The position numbers and the translations under genes were made by a program. From NCBI GenBank assembly GCA_938033975.1, contig CALHKJ010000033.1:1-7946 (forward strand): a stretch of DNA of 7,946 bases, written 5' to 3'. This document shows, piece after piece, positions 1 to 6,403 of the stretch (positions are counted from its first letter, which is position 1; every line of letters begins with the position of its first letter). The notes under the pieces are model-generated. The model was not told the DNA's origin and searched no databases. It worked only from the letters and a program-made list of their open reading frames with translations. The stretch comes from an uncultured Saprospiraceae bacterium (GTDB lineage: Bacteria > Bacteroidota > Bacteroidia > Chitinophagales > Saprospiraceae).

Positions 1-1
1 G

Positions 2-46
2 TTGGAGAGTAAGCTAAGAGCTCAAGCCAAAAAGATTTTATTATAG
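2..46 (+). CDS. possible C-terminal tail of an upstream gene (partial)
   Basis: Reading from base 2, fourteen codons run open to a TAG at 44-46 and give LESKLRAQAKKILL, a charged, amphipathic helix-like end. The other two plus frames hit stops within the first 15 bases. The tail would end 12 bases before the convergent stop of the leucine-rich repeat gene, a tight packing like the 14-base convergent gap at 3101-3114. Fourteen codons cannot show a function, and chance is a real alternative. Confidence 0.35.
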   Translation: MESKLRAQAKKILL

Positions 47-58
47 GGAGCTACAATA

Positions 59-1927
59 CTACTTGGCGTAAATAGAGCTTAGTTCACAATTAGGCATTTC
101 TATTTTAAATTGTTCCTTATATTTTGTTTCAAGCTTACGGCCAAGAATAAATTTCTTCAAGTTTTTTAATTGAAACATAGACTCCGGCAAATTAGAAAGC
201 TCAGGTTGTTTGCCAAGATTTAATGTTTCAAGCTTTTCTAAATAACCTATGGATTCTGGTAGACTGGTTAAAGTATTTCTGGAAAGAATCAATGCTTCAA
301 GATTTTTTAACTCGCCAAAACATTCCGGCAGGCTTGTCAATTGATTATTTTCTAAAACTAAGCTCTTTAGATTCTTTAATTGACAAATTGATTTTGGCAA
401 ATCGGTCAACTTATTTTTAGCCAAATTCAATCTAGATAAACTATCCATCTTCATAAAAGAATCTGGAACACTTTTGAGTATGTTATTATCTAATTCCAGC
501 TTTTGTAAATTCTTTAAATCTCCTATTGTCTCAGGAATGGCTTCTATTATATTTGATGAAAGAATTAATCGTTCTAGAAGAATTAATTGACCAATAGAAT
601 CAGACAATTGTTGGAGGCTATTGGCCCACAGATTTAAGACCTCTAGGTTTTCTAATTGGTAAATTTCAGGAGGTAATTTTTTCAAACCATTCCTATAAGC
701 GTGCAACTCTTTGAGGGATTTTAATTCTCCTAATAAGGGGGTAAGCACAAAGCAGGAATTTGCACTCATATCTAAATATTCAAGTTGTTGTAATTTTACA
801 ATTGAATTTGAGAATGATTTAATATTATTGCTACCAATATACATTTTTTTTAAGGCTGTTAATCCTCCAACCCATTCAGCCAATTCTGTGAAGTTATTTC
901 CTGCTAAATCTAAAATCTCACATTGCTTTAAATTACCAATTGAGCTAGGTAATTCAGACAACTCATTTCCACTTACATCTAGCTCTACCAGTTGCTCTAA
1001 GTCACCAATAAACTCAGGAATGAATTCCAGATTATTTCGACTCAGTACCAATTTTTTTAAACTTTTCATTTCTGAAATAAGCTTTGGGACTGCACCTAAG
1101 TTATTATAATCTAAATCCAATGTTTCAAGAGCTTGGAGGTTCTTAAACGATTGTGGTAGATTGGTCACCTTATTACCTATATCAAGATGTTTTAAGCTAG
1201 TTATGTTTCCGATAAACTCAATACTTTCACCTTCTTGCTGAATTGTGTATTTCAGATCTTCTAAGGAATCCAATTTAGTTAAATGGACAGGAGGATTATC
1301 AAAATTGAGAAATGATAAATCCAGTATTTTCAATTTTTTTAAATTGACTAATTCTTCTGGTAATGATGTATAGCTGTTATTACCAAGATTCAGTTTCTCA
1401 ATGTTTTCTAAATCAATTATTTCTAAAGGGAAGTTTGCTAATTTATTATATGAAATATCTAAAGTTTTCAATTCCGACAAACTAGAAAACGAATTAGGAA
1501 TCAATTGAATGTTATTTCCACTTACATTTAGTTCCTCCAAGTTTGACAATTGTCCAAATTCATCAGGAAGGAGACTTAAATAACAACGAAACATATCAAG
1601 CTTTCGTAAATTTTCTAATTGTAATATCGCCAAGGGGAAATTTTCGAAATTATTATCAGACAAGCTTAAATATTTTAATTTCTTTAATTGAGAAATGGAA
1701 ATTGGTATTTCAGAAATTCCTGTTCCACTAAGTACTAGTTCTTCTAAATTTTCAAATTGTAAAATTTCTACTGGAAATTTATTTAACTTTTTAAAATGCA
1801 GATCTAATTTTATAACCTTGCTAGGAGCAACTTTACTTGCCTCATAAATAGAATAAAAAGTAGAATCAGTTTGTGCATACAAACCAAAAGAGTAAGAAAT
1901 GAAAAAGACAATGATAAAATTTTTCAA
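59..1927 (-). CDS. secreted leucine-rich repeat protein (23-residue repeats)
   Basis: This 622-residue protein has a signal peptide (about residues 1-18, hydrophobic core IIVFFISYSF, likely cut at LYA|QT). A short linker is followed by 24 leucine-rich repeats (residues 37-588) and a degenerate capping repeat to the C-terminus. The repeat pattern is LxxLxLxxNxLxxLPxxIxxL, of the Shoc2/Ras-suppressor-like type. Such repeats form a curved solenoid that usually binds proteins or glycans. No enzyme domain, membrane anchor, lipobox or T9SS tail is visible, so it is probably periplasmic or released. Repeat 9 (residues 221-243) is degenerate, repeat 10 has 22 residues and repeat 24 has 24. The start is TTG at 1927-1925: an in-frame TAA lies two codons upstream, and the next Met falls inside repeat 4, which would lose the signal peptide. 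No Shine-Dalgarno precedes it. The fold is certain; the ligand is unknown. Confidence 0.9.
   Translation of the reverse strand: MKNFIIVFFISYSFGLYAQTDSTFYSIYEASKVAPSKVIKLDLHFKKLNKFPVEILQFENLEELVLSGTGISEIPISISQLKKLKYLSLSDNNFENFPLAILQLENLRKLDMFRCYLSLLPDEFGQLSNLEELNVSGNNIQLIPNSFSSLSELKTLDISYNKLANFPLEIIDLENIEKLNLGNNSYTSLPEELVNLKKLKILDLSFLNFDNPPVHLTKLDSLEDLKYTIQQEGESIEFIGNITSLKHLDIGNKVTNLPQSFKNLQALETLDLDYNNLGAVPKLISEMKSLKKLVLSRNNLEFIPEFIGDLEQLVELDVSGNELSELPSSIGNLKQCEILDLAGNNFTELAEWVGGLTALKKMYIGSNNIKSFSNSIVKLQQLEYLDMSANSCFVLTPLLGELKSLKELHAYRNGLKKLPPEIYQLENLEVLNLWANSLQQLSDSIGQLILLERLILSSNIIEAIPETIGDLKNLQKLELDNNILKSVPDSFMKMDSLSRLNLAKNKLTDLPKSICQLKNLKSLVLENNQLTSLPECFGELKNLEALILSRNTLTSLPESIGYLEKLETLNLGKQPELSNLPESMFQLKNLKKFILGRKLETKYKEQFKIEMPNCELSSIYAK
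164..1819 (-). repeat. 69-bp-period coding repeat array (24 LRR units)
   Basis: Residues 37-588 of the leucine-rich repeat protein divide into 24 head-to-tail units. Twenty-two are exactly 23 residues (69 bases), one is 22 and one is 24. Conserved positions are the Leu scaffold, the Asn at the turn and the LP pair. The units differ markedly at other positions, so the array appears old and diverged rather than recently amplified, although the DNA keeps the 69-base rhythm. Confidence 0.85.
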
Positions 1928-1987
1928 TTTTTAAGATTTTAGGAAGCATGAACTAATATGAAAACTTCACCATAGAAGTAAGATTTC

Positions 1988-2017
1988 CAAAGTAAAATAA
2001 CAAGTTAATATCACAAA
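1988..2017 (-). promoter_or_regulatory. candidate Bacteroidota promoter for the LRR gene
   Basis: Read on the minus strand, TTTG (2017-2014) is followed after 18 bases by TTACTTTG (1995-1988). This matches the Bacteroidota -33/-7 pattern TTTG-N17-23-TAnnTTTG with one mismatch. Transcription would begin near 1983, leaving a leader of roughly 55 bases before the TTG start. The match is by eye, and AT-rich DNA yields such matches by chance, but position, strand and spacing all fit. Confidence 0.5.
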
Positions 2018-2036
2018 TCAATTTATGTTTGAAGAT

Positions 2037-2065
2037 TTTGATTGATTTTGCTTGTATCATATTTG
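2037..2065 (+). promoter_or_regulatory. candidate Bacteroidota promoter for the MBL gene (distal)
   Basis: TTTG (2037-2040), 17 bases, then CATATTTG (2058-2065) fits TTTG-N17-23-TAnnTTTG with one mismatch. The transcript would start near 2070 and carry a leader of about 140 bases before the hydrolase ATG. It lies only about 20 bases beyond the -33 box of the opposite-facing candidate, so the two divergent promoters would sit almost back to back. Confidence 0.35.
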
Positions 2066-2125
2066 CTAATTCAAGAAATATACTGACAAATTGATCCTGT
2101 ATAAAATAATTATCAAATTGATTTA

Positions 2126-2158
2126 TTTGACTTCAATTCACGACATTATTTAAGTTTT
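2126..2158 (+). promoter_or_regulatory. candidate Bacteroidota promoter for the MBL gene (proximal)
   Basis: TTTG (2126-2129) is followed after 21 bases by TAAGTTTT (2151-2158, next base G), one mismatch from TAnnTTTG. The leader would be about 45-50 bases. It is an alternative or an addition to the distal candidate at 2037-2065, and the sequence alone does not decide between them. Confidence 0.3.
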
Positions 2159-2212
2159 GAAATTGTTACATTTACTTAAACATGCTTCATTTTAAATTAA
2201 ATTACAAAAGTC

Positions 2213-3100
2213 ATGATTTTAAGAACTAGTATCCTCGTCATATTCTTTACTCTACTTATTGGGAATTTAGTCTATTCTCAACGATTTGATGACGTGGTAA
2301 TAAAAACCAATAAGATTACCGAAAACATCTATATGCTAGAAGGTGCTGGTGGGAATATTGGCATATTTACTGGAGACGATGGTGTCTTGATGATTGATGG
2401 ACAGTTTTCTGATTTGAGTGAGAAAATCAAGTCAGCAATTAATGAGATATCTGATCATCCTGTGAAGTATCTTGTCAACACACATTGGCATGGTGACCAC
2501 ACCGGAGGGAATGCAAATTTTGCAAAAAATGGGGCAACGATTATTGCCCAACACGAGGTAAGAAAAAGGCTAAGTGTAGATCAAGTAAGACCTTTTGGAA
2601 GAACTACTCCTGCAGCAGATACTTTGGCTTGGCCTACCCTTTCATTTGGAGAAGATCTTGAAATACACATGAATGGTGAAAGTGTCCAACTCATGCATGT
2701 ACACAATGCTCATACTGATGGGGACTCCTTCGTCTACTTCCCAAATGCGAACGTATTACATATGGGTGATTGCTTTTTCAAGGATCGCTTTCCGTTTATT
2801 GATTTAAATATGGGCGGTTCAGTTGCTGGAGCAATTGATGCCATTGAAGCTGCTATGATGATCATCAATGAAGATACGACTATCATACCTGGTCATGGCT
2901 CCTTGGCCAACAAGGAAGATCTGAGAAGATATTTAGCGATGATTACTACTGTCAGAGATAGAGTCAACAATGTTTCTAATGAAGATACCAAAATTGAAGA
3001 TTTAGATATTGATAGTCTTATTGAAGGCTATGAAGATTGGGGAGGTGGCTTTATCAATGGAGAGAAATGGATTGGGGTTTTGTTTAAGGAGCGTGGGTAA
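2213..3100 (+). CDS. exported metallo-beta-lactamase-fold hydrolase
   Basis: This 295-residue protein has a signal peptide (about residues 1-22, likely cut at VYS|Q) followed by a complete MBL fold. The metal-site motif HWHGDH is at residues 91-96 (His91, His93, Asp95, His96). The third-site His is His167 in AHTDGD, the bridging Asp is Asp186 in MGDCFF, and the last ligand is His228 in PGHG, so both metal sites look intact. The stretch from GDCFF to GGSVAGAID (185-209) resembles a common exported MBL group close to the quinoprotein-relay/SoxH-like hydrolases, whose substrates are mostly unknown. Cys187 follows the bridging Asp, roughly where class B1 beta-lactamases carry their zinc Cys. I would not call it an antibiotic resistance enzyme. 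It acts in the periplasm or outside the cell. Upstream it diverges from the LRR gene, and downstream it converges on the T9SS repeat protein gene 14 bases away. The upstream sequence is AT-rich with no clear Shine-Dalgarno, and ATG 2213 gives the intact signal peptide. Confidence 0.9.
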   Translation: MILRTSILVIFFTLLIGNLVYSQRFDDVVIKTNKITENIYMLEGAGGNIGIFTGDDGVLMIDGQFSDLSEKIKSAINEISDHPVKYLVNTHWHGDHTGGNANFAKNGATIIAQHEVRKRLSVDQVRPFGRTTPAADTLAWPTLSFGEDLEIHMNGESVQLMHVHNAHTDGDSFVYFPNANVLHMGDCFFKDRFPFIDLNMGGSVAGAIDAIEAAMMIINEDTTIIPGHGSLANKEDLRRYLAMITTVRDRVNNVSNEDTKIEDLDIDSLIEGYEDWGGGFINGEKWIGVLFKERG

Positions 3101-3114
3101 AATTTTAATTTGAT

Positions 3115-4890
3115 TCATTCCTTAATGTTTAATTCAATAGAAAGACTAGCATTATTAACATTAATCATACGAATGAAATGAAGGCCAGTTGGAATAGTTG
3201 ATAGGTCTAATGTTTCTTCTAAACCAATGGGATTAATTGTTTGGACAACTTGGCCATTTCTGTTAACTATATCAATCAAGTAATTGTTTAAATCACCCAT
3301 TAGTGTGTATAAATTATTGGATGTTTGCCGAGGATAAACACCAATGGAATTGTCATCTGCTATAACATCAATATTAAATATTGTTGTGCCTTTTAAAACC
3401 CAAGACATCGAAGTATTAATGTCCAATATCTCGGATGAAAAAGAACTGACATCTTCCCATTCTGTTTGGCTTGAAGCAGCAGCTAATGGTTTTATCATTT
3501 TTGGACTATAATTCGTTACGACATCTGAAGGCAGCCAATCCCAGCGACCCGCTGGATCAGCAGCTTCCAAGGGATGTCTTGGAGCAACCAAAAGCCAATA
3601 CTCTCCTGGAGGTAAAGAAATGAACTCACCTCCATTTGCTTGTGTAAAATCTATTCTAATATCTGTAAATTGATTTTGATCCCTTAAAATTGTAAAACCA
3701 CTTTCCAATTGAATATTGGGAAGACTAACGATGGCATTATTTGTGGTGATTGGATTGCCATTTGGTACCCCATTAGCATTATCATAAATATACACACTAA
3801 ATCCTGTGAAATTGGAAGCTACAGAAGTCGCTGCATTTGCTTTGCCAAAGATATCCAAAGAGTGCAAGGTTATTGGTACAGACAATTCAAAATAATCTGC
3901 AGTATATGTATCTGCTACACCAGTTCCATTTAGTTGCTCTCCCGCAAATGGATAGTCAGTGTTAGAAGATGGAGGCACAGTAGCTTGCCTATTTAATAAG
4001 GTCTCTTGATGACAGTCTAAGTAAATTTGCTCCAAATTTTGACAGGCTACTGCATTGTTGAAGATATCAATTTCTCCACCTATTTGAGTCCCACCATCAC
4101 AAAGGATTTCAATGGCACAATCTCCTAAAGAACCATTAGAAAAGATGCGACAAGTTGTACCTATTGAAGTCAACTGATTCAATGGATCTAAGTTGGTCAA
4201 GTCATGATTAAATGAGATCCGCAAAGAACCAACTATAGTTTGCAGTTGACTCAAACCACCTAAGCCTGTAAGAGAAATATTTTCATCAAAGACCACGTAG
4301 GAACCAATACTTTGAAGTTTTGAAAAACCATCGATATCTCTCAACATAAAATTACCATCTATCTGAAATTGACCATTGATTGACCGTACATTTTGAAAAC
4401 CATTAATATGAGGCAAAGCCTCATTGGAAACACATTCAAAAAAATCGCCAATTGAAGTTAAACCATTAAAACCATTTATACTGATTAAGTCCAGATTATT
4501 ATAAATGGAGAGCAAACCATTGAGTGTGTTTAAATTATTAAATCCATCCAAATTGGATAAAAGAGGATTGTCTCCAATTGAAAAATCACCTCCTACAGAT
4601 ACTAAATTTTCAAGACCATCGAGGTCAGATAAAAGCGTATTAGCAACAATAGAAAGATCTCCAACAATATTAGTTATTGAACTCAATCCATCAAGGTTGG
4701 TTAAATTTCCTGTTGAAATATCATTAATGGTTACACCTCCTAAGATTTCTGTACAACCTGGAAAGTTGGTAGAAAAATTATCGATTTCTGCTTGAGTTCT
4801 AAACCGTATTCCCTCTGGCAAACAAGATTGAGCAATAATTACATTTGATGAGAAAATGTAAATCAATGAAAGTATAAAGATGTTTTTCAT
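3115..4890 (-). CDS. T9SS-secreted receptor-L-domain-like repeat protein
   Basis: This 591-residue protein starts at ATG with a signal peptide (about residues 1-20, cut at IIA|QS). Residues 46-293 hold receptor-L-domain-like leucine-rich repeats of the form GxLxIxxNxxLxxLDGLxxLxSIG. Cysteines sit at the edges (Cys23, Cys46, and Cys247, 258, 264, 283, 293), likely as capping disulfides. Residues about 320-505 form a beta-rich region with alternating hydrophobic strands (GFSVYIYDNANG, PPGEYWLLVAP) that I cannot assign to a named family; a jelly-roll is an inference. Residues about 510-591 match the T9SS type A sorting domain: a VYP motif, then LIDIVNRNGQVVQ, LDLSTIPTGLHFIRM and a short basic end. 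The usual YPNPT is YPRQT here. Type A domains direct export through the outer membrane and surface attachment or release. The gene probably encodes a surface adhesin or binding protein; the ligand is unknown. Confidence 0.88.
   Translation of the reverse strand: MKNIFILSLIYIFSSNVIIAQSCLPEGIRFRTQAEIDNFSTNFPGCTEILGGVTINDISTGNLTNLDGLSSITNIVGDLSIVANTLLSDLDGLENLVSVGGDFSIGDNPLLSNLDGFNNLNTLNGLLSIYNNLDLISINGFNGLTSIGDFFECVSNEALPHINGFQNVRSINGQFQIDGNFMLRDIDGFSKLQSIGSYVVFDENISLTGLGGLSQLQTIVGSLRISFNHDLTNLDPLNQLTSIGTTCRIFSNGSLGDCAIEILCDGGTQIGGEIDIFNNAVACQNLEQIYLDCHQETLLNRQATVPPSSNTDYPFAGEQLNGTGVADTYTADYFELSVPITLHSLDIFGKANAATSVASNFTGFSVYIYDNANGVPNGNPITTNNAIVSLPNIQLESGFTILRDQNQFTDIRIDFTQANGGEFISLPPGEYWLLVAPRHPLEAADPAGRWDWLPSDVVTNYSPKMIKPLAAASSQTEWEDVSSFSSEILDINTSMSWVLKGTTIFNIDVIADDNSIGVYPRQTSNNLYTLMGDLNNYLIDIVNRNGQVVQTINPIGLEETLDLSTIPTGLHFIRMINVNNASLSIELNIKE
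4168..4671 (-). repeat. 72-bp-period coding repeat array (seven L-domain units)
   Basis: Residues 74-241 of the T9SS protein split into seven uninterrupted units of exactly 24 residues (72 bases), with partial units on both sides. Recurring positions are SIxG at the unit start, an alternating hydrophobic strand, an Asn-containing turn and LDGLxxL. The unit length and motif differ from the 23-residue LP-type repeats of the gene at 59-1927, so the two arrays are not copies of one another. Confidence 0.8.
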
Positions 4891-5135
4891 GACTCTAGAT
4901 TCAAATTAAATAGATAACTAAATTTATATCTAATGTTTATTGCTTGAAAAAAAGTCTTACTCAATTAGAAAAAATACTACCTGAATCGAATAATAACATC
5001 TTTCTGAAATCTTCATTATACCAATCTTAATAAGTCCCCAATTATATATATTCAAAAAGCAATTAATCAAAATTGTTCTTAATCAATGAACTTTGACAAT
5101 TATTCCATATACTTACAGATTAAGAAAAAAGTAAG
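4891..5135. other. divergent intergenic region, 245 bases
   Basis: This AT-rich gap separates the starts of the T9SS repeat protein (minus) and malic enzyme (plus), so it should hold promoters for both. On the minus strand, TTAATTTG (4909-4902) is one mismatch from TAnnTTTG, but only a poor TTAG lies at the -33 distance and the leader would be just a few bases. I see no RNA gene, repeat, convincing operator or small gene here. Confidence 0.5.
5088..5121 (+). promoter_or_regulatory. weak promoter candidate for malic enzyme
   Basis: Two readings compete. GAACTTTG (5088-5095) is one mismatch from the -7 consensus TAnnTTTG but has no TTTG at the right distance upstream. Alternatively TTTG (5092-5095) is the -33 box and TACAGATT (5114-5121), 18 bases on, is a poor -7. 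Either would leave a short leader before ATG 5136. Confidence 0.22.
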
Positions 5136-6311
5136 ATGGATTATTTTAAAGAATCAGTGAAGCTGCACGAAAAGCTAAAAGGAAAGATTGGCATTTCAAA
5201 CAAAGTTGAAGTAGAAACTAAGGATGATCTTTCCTTGGTTTATTCACCAGGCGTTGCAGAGCCTTGCAAGGAAATTCATAAAAATCCAGAACGAGTATAT
5301 GACTTGACAATGAAAGGAAATACTGTAGCAGTGGTTTCAGATGGGACTGCTGTTCTTGGTTTGGGAAATATAGGTGCCAAAGCCGCGATTCCAGTAATGG
5401 AAGGTAAGGCTATGTTGTTCAAAAAATTTGCTGGGATTGATGCTGTACCTATTTGTTTGGACACAGAGGATCCAGAAGAAATAATCAGAACTGTAAAATT
5501 ATTAGCTCCTGTTTTTGGAGGAATAAATTTGGAAGATATCTCTGCTCCTAGAAGTTTTCAGATTGAAGATGCGCTTCAAGATATTGGAATACCAGTAATG
5601 CACGATGATCAGCATGGAACAGCAATTGTAGTACTTGCAGGATTGATCAATGCTGCCAAAGTGGTCAATAAAAAGATTGAGGATTTGAATATTGTCATCA
5701 ACGGAGCAGGAGCTGCAGGAAATGCAATTTCAAAATTGTTGAGTTGTTTGAGCTTAGAAGATAATATGTGCACACCTGTTAAAAGCATTATTATTTGCGA
5801 TAGCAAAGGCATCATCAGCAAAGACAGGACAGATCTAAACGATGCTAAGAAAGCCACTTTGGCTTATACAAATAAAAGCAATAAAAGTGGATCACTGCAA
5901 GATGCATTAGTTGGTGCTGATGCCTTTATAGGAGTAAGCGTAGCAAATCTTTTAGACAGAAATGACATTCAAACCATGGCTAAAGATGCTATCATTTTTG
6001 CATTGGCGAATCCAGTTCCAGAAATTATGCCTGAAGAAGCAAAAGCCGGAGGTGCAGCGGTAGTTGCATCTGGTAGATCGGATTTTAGCAATCAAGTAAA
6101 TAATGTCTTAGCATTTCCTGGCATTTTTAAAGGAGCATTACAAAGTAGAGCTCCAAGAATCACCGGTAGTATGAAGTTGGCTGCAGCTTATGCCATTGCT
6201 GAGTGCGTGGAAAACCCATCAACCGAACAAATTATTCCTTCGGCTTTAGACATGACGGTGGCAGATAAGGTTGCGGAAGCTGTTGGGAGAGCCAGCAAAA
6301 ATCTATTTTAG
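5136..6311 (+). CDS. malic enzyme, short form (oxaloacetate-decarboxylating)
   Basis: This cytoplasmic enzyme oxidatively decarboxylates malate to pyruvate and CO2 with NAD or NADP, linking the TCA cycle to pyruvate and NAD(P)H supply. The 391 residues form a complete catalytic unit. The malic N-terminal domain has LVYSPGVAEPC with the expected catalytic Tyr36, VVSDGTAVLGLGNIG (67-81), and EGKAMLFKKFAG with the expected catalytic Lys91. Metal ligands are Glu133-Asp134 in NLEDISAP and the Asp pair in HDDQHGT (156-162). The NAD-binding domain has GAGAAG (190-195), ANP (291-293) and GRSDFSNQVNNV (313-324). Asp222 ends the second strand of the Rossmann fold, but this does not settle NAD versus NADP. 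The common MaeB form (about 750 residues) adds a C-terminal phosphotransacetylase-like domain, which is absent. The ORF ends cleanly after a helix usual for stand-alone enzymes, so this is a short type rather than a truncation. Start ATG 5136 follows a weak AAGTAAG. The kinase gene follows after 88 bases. Confidence 0.95.
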   Translation: MDYFKESVKLHEKLKGKIGISNKVEVETKDDLSLVYSPGVAEPCKEIHKNPERVYDLTMKGNTVAVVSDGTAVLGLGNIGAKAAIPVMEGKAMLFKKFAGIDAVPICLDTEDPEEIIRTVKLLAPVFGGINLEDISAPRSFQIEDALQDIGIPVMHDDQHGTAIVVLAGLINAAKVVNKKIEDLNIVINGAGAAGNAISKLLSCLSLEDNMCTPVKSIIICDSKGIISKDRTDLNDAKKATLAYTNKSNKSGSLQDALVGADAFIGVSVANLLDRNDIQTMAKDAIIFALANPVPEIMPEEAKAGGAAVVASGRSDFSNQVNNVLAFPGIFKGALQSRAPRITGSMKLAAAYAIAECVENPSTEQIIPSALDMTVADKVAEAVGRASKNLF

Positions 6312-6364
6312 AATTTGATGAAAACGCTACTTTTTTGAATAAAGTGGAGAAAAGGATCTTTAAG

Positions 6365-6403
6365 ATGAACAGTGTCATCATGCTTAACTTGGCTACAAAA
6401 TGA
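6365..6403 (+). CDS. possible 12-codon upstream ORF overlapping the kinase start
   Basis: ATG at 6365 opens a 12-codon frame (MNSVIMLNLATK) whose TGA stop at 6401-6403 overlaps the kinase ATG at 6400 as ATGA, the usual layout of translational coupling. Purine-rich sequence (GGAGAAAAGGA, 6346-6356) lies 8 bases or more upstream. It could be a leader peptide or coupling device, or chance: such short frames are common and nothing in the peptide suggests attenuation. Confidence 0.2.
   Translation: MNSVIMLNLATK

Noticed and set aside
711..1109. 132-codon open frame opposite the LRR gene
   Set aside because: It lies fully antisense to a clear repeat protein. Its composition follows from the repeat codons, and no motif or signal is visible.
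2213..3100. MBL gene as a carbapenemase or resistance gene
   Set aside because: The motifs after the bridging Asp fit a broad exported hydrolase group, and metal-site motifs alone do not show beta-lactam activity.
3101..3114. Bidirectional terminator in the convergent gap
   Set aside because: The 14 bases are AT-rich, but no stable stem with a T-run on either strand could be drawn.
4505..4795. 96-codon open frame opposite the T9SS repeat protein gene
   Set aside because: It is a shadow of the 72-base repeat array, and its internal similarity only mirrors the opposite strand.
5609..5857. 82-codon minus-strand frame inside malic enzyme
   Set aside because: It is antisense to the conserved NAD-binding domain, and malic enzyme motifs explain the sequence.
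6327..6347. Hairpin CTACTTT / AAAGTGG after malic enzyme as a terminator
   Set aside because: The seven-pair stem includes a G-T pair, is AT-rich and is followed by purines rather than a T-run, so it does not support a terminator.
6356..6366. Near-palindrome ATCTT-T-AAGAT as an operator
   Set aside because: Five-base arms of AT-rich sequence are expected by chance, and no regulator gene is nearby.
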